Of a stretch of DNA of 64,000 nt, positions 63,691 to 64,000 are shown in pieces. This DNA is from Pseudomonas mandelii (GTDB lineage Bacteria; Pseudomonadota; Gammaproteobacteria; Pseudomonadales; Pseudomonadaceae). The notes beneath the pieces were generated by a model. It did not search any database. It saw nothing but the letters and a program-made list of their open reading frames with translations, and had not been told where the DNA came from. Made by a program: the position numbers and the translations under genes. Each line of letters begins with the position of its first letter. Position 1 is the stretch's first letter. The DNA lies in assembly GCF_006438925.1 (NCBI RefSeq), contig NZ_RCZA01000002.1, positions 571,067 through 635,066 on the forward strand. The letters run 5' to 3'.

Positions 63691-64000
63691 TTAAAGTGTT
63701 TTCCACAACGAATCAAAATCGTCCTCAGCGCCGCTCACCGCGGCGTTGTCGTTTTTGGCGACCTCCAGTGGACGGTAGGCGAACTGATTGAAACTGTTGG
63801 TGCTCGCCACCCGCTGCTCCAGCCCGACCCGGCGTTCCTCGCCGTGGGTATTGATCATGACCTTGTTGCCCTCCTGAAAGGGCAGGCGCGGCGCGAGCAA
63901 AGTGGCCGGCTGGTCGATGGCACTGATTTGCGGCAGCAACAGACCGCGCAGGTATTGGCTGTGGTCATCACGGGTGCGCACCAGTTGCAGGCCGCAAGGC
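63691..64000 (-). CDS. Unrecognised protein, C-terminal part only (5' end outside window)
   Basis: The open frame runs off the right edge; 102 residues are visible. The end is acidic (NDNAAVSGAEDDFDSLWKTL). The preceding part (LLLPQISAIDQPATLLAPRL, PFQEGNKVMINTHGEERRVG) looks like a small beta-barrel. That could be a PilZ-like or similar domain, but no binding motif can be seen. By synteny with P. aeruginosa the gene downstream of serB is variable, so no name is given. Confidence 0.6.
   Translation of the reverse strand, partial: PCGLQLVRTRDDHSQYLRGLLLPQISAIDQPATLLAPRLPFQEGNKVMINTHGEERRVGLEQRVASTNSFNQFAYRPLEVAKNDNAAVSGAEDDFDSLWKTL

Overview
The window is chromosomal DNA from a Pseudomonas of the fluorescens/putida lineage. 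Evidence: two abundant Pseudomonas-type REP families (arms built on TAGGAGCTGCCGAAGGCTGC and TGGGAGCGAGCCTGCTCGCG), a three-lipoyl-domain AceF, and a gene order recalled as matching P. aeruginosa PA5018 down to PA4960: msrA, dipA, aceF-aceE, glnE, the LPS core locus, msbA, hldE, waaA, opmH, thiC, nudF, cpdA, parE, parC, serB. P. aeruginosa ilvE, which lies between glnE and waaF, is absent here and two REP doublets occupy the gap. No tRNA, rRNA, CRISPR, intact transposase or prophage gene was seen.

Layout. 1-4.1 kb is an accessory patch: the C-terminal tip of an Rhs toxin with its presumed immunity gene, an orphan small gene, a small Pseudomonas-type protein gene behind an elaborate structured leader, and a type VI secretion cassette on the minus strand (PAAR, amidase effector Tae4, immunity Tai4). 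4.2-18.6 kb is core genome: rlmJ, msrA, the c-di-GMP phosphodiesterase dipA, a PhoD-like phosphatase, pyruvate dehydrogenase aceE-aceF and glnE. 18.9-44.9 kb is the lipopolysaccharide core region: heptosyl- and glucosyltransferases (waaF, waaC, waaG), a run of WaaP-like kinases, a carbamoyltransferase, glycosyltransferases, mig-14, dnpA, waaL, msbA, hldE and waaA. An aldo/keto reductase, an FAD enzyme, an SMR pump and a LysR regulator sit between hldE and waaA. 44.8-64 kb holds opmH (TolC type), a TPP riboswitch with thiC and the HMP transporter cytX, nudF, cpdA, a YqiA-like esterase, a translationally coupled parE to parC cluster, a PqiC-like lipoprotein, an SMP-type membrane protein next to serB, and the edge of one more gene.

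How the genes work together. The waa/wap genes assemble, phosphorylate, carbamoylate and cap the LPS core. MsbA flips it, WaaL adds O-antigen, HldE supplies activated heptose and WaaA adds Kdo. The thiC/cytX pair covers synthesis and uptake of the thiamine pyrimidine. parE and parC give topoisomerase IV.

Most interesting observation: the leader at 1917-2053. It can fold into a 16-bp closing stem around a three-way junction with a UUCG tetraloop, followed by a hairpin that hides the ribosome binding site. A third, mutually exclusive helix links the two. This is the architecture of a cis-acting RNA switch in front of a short protein gene of unknown role.
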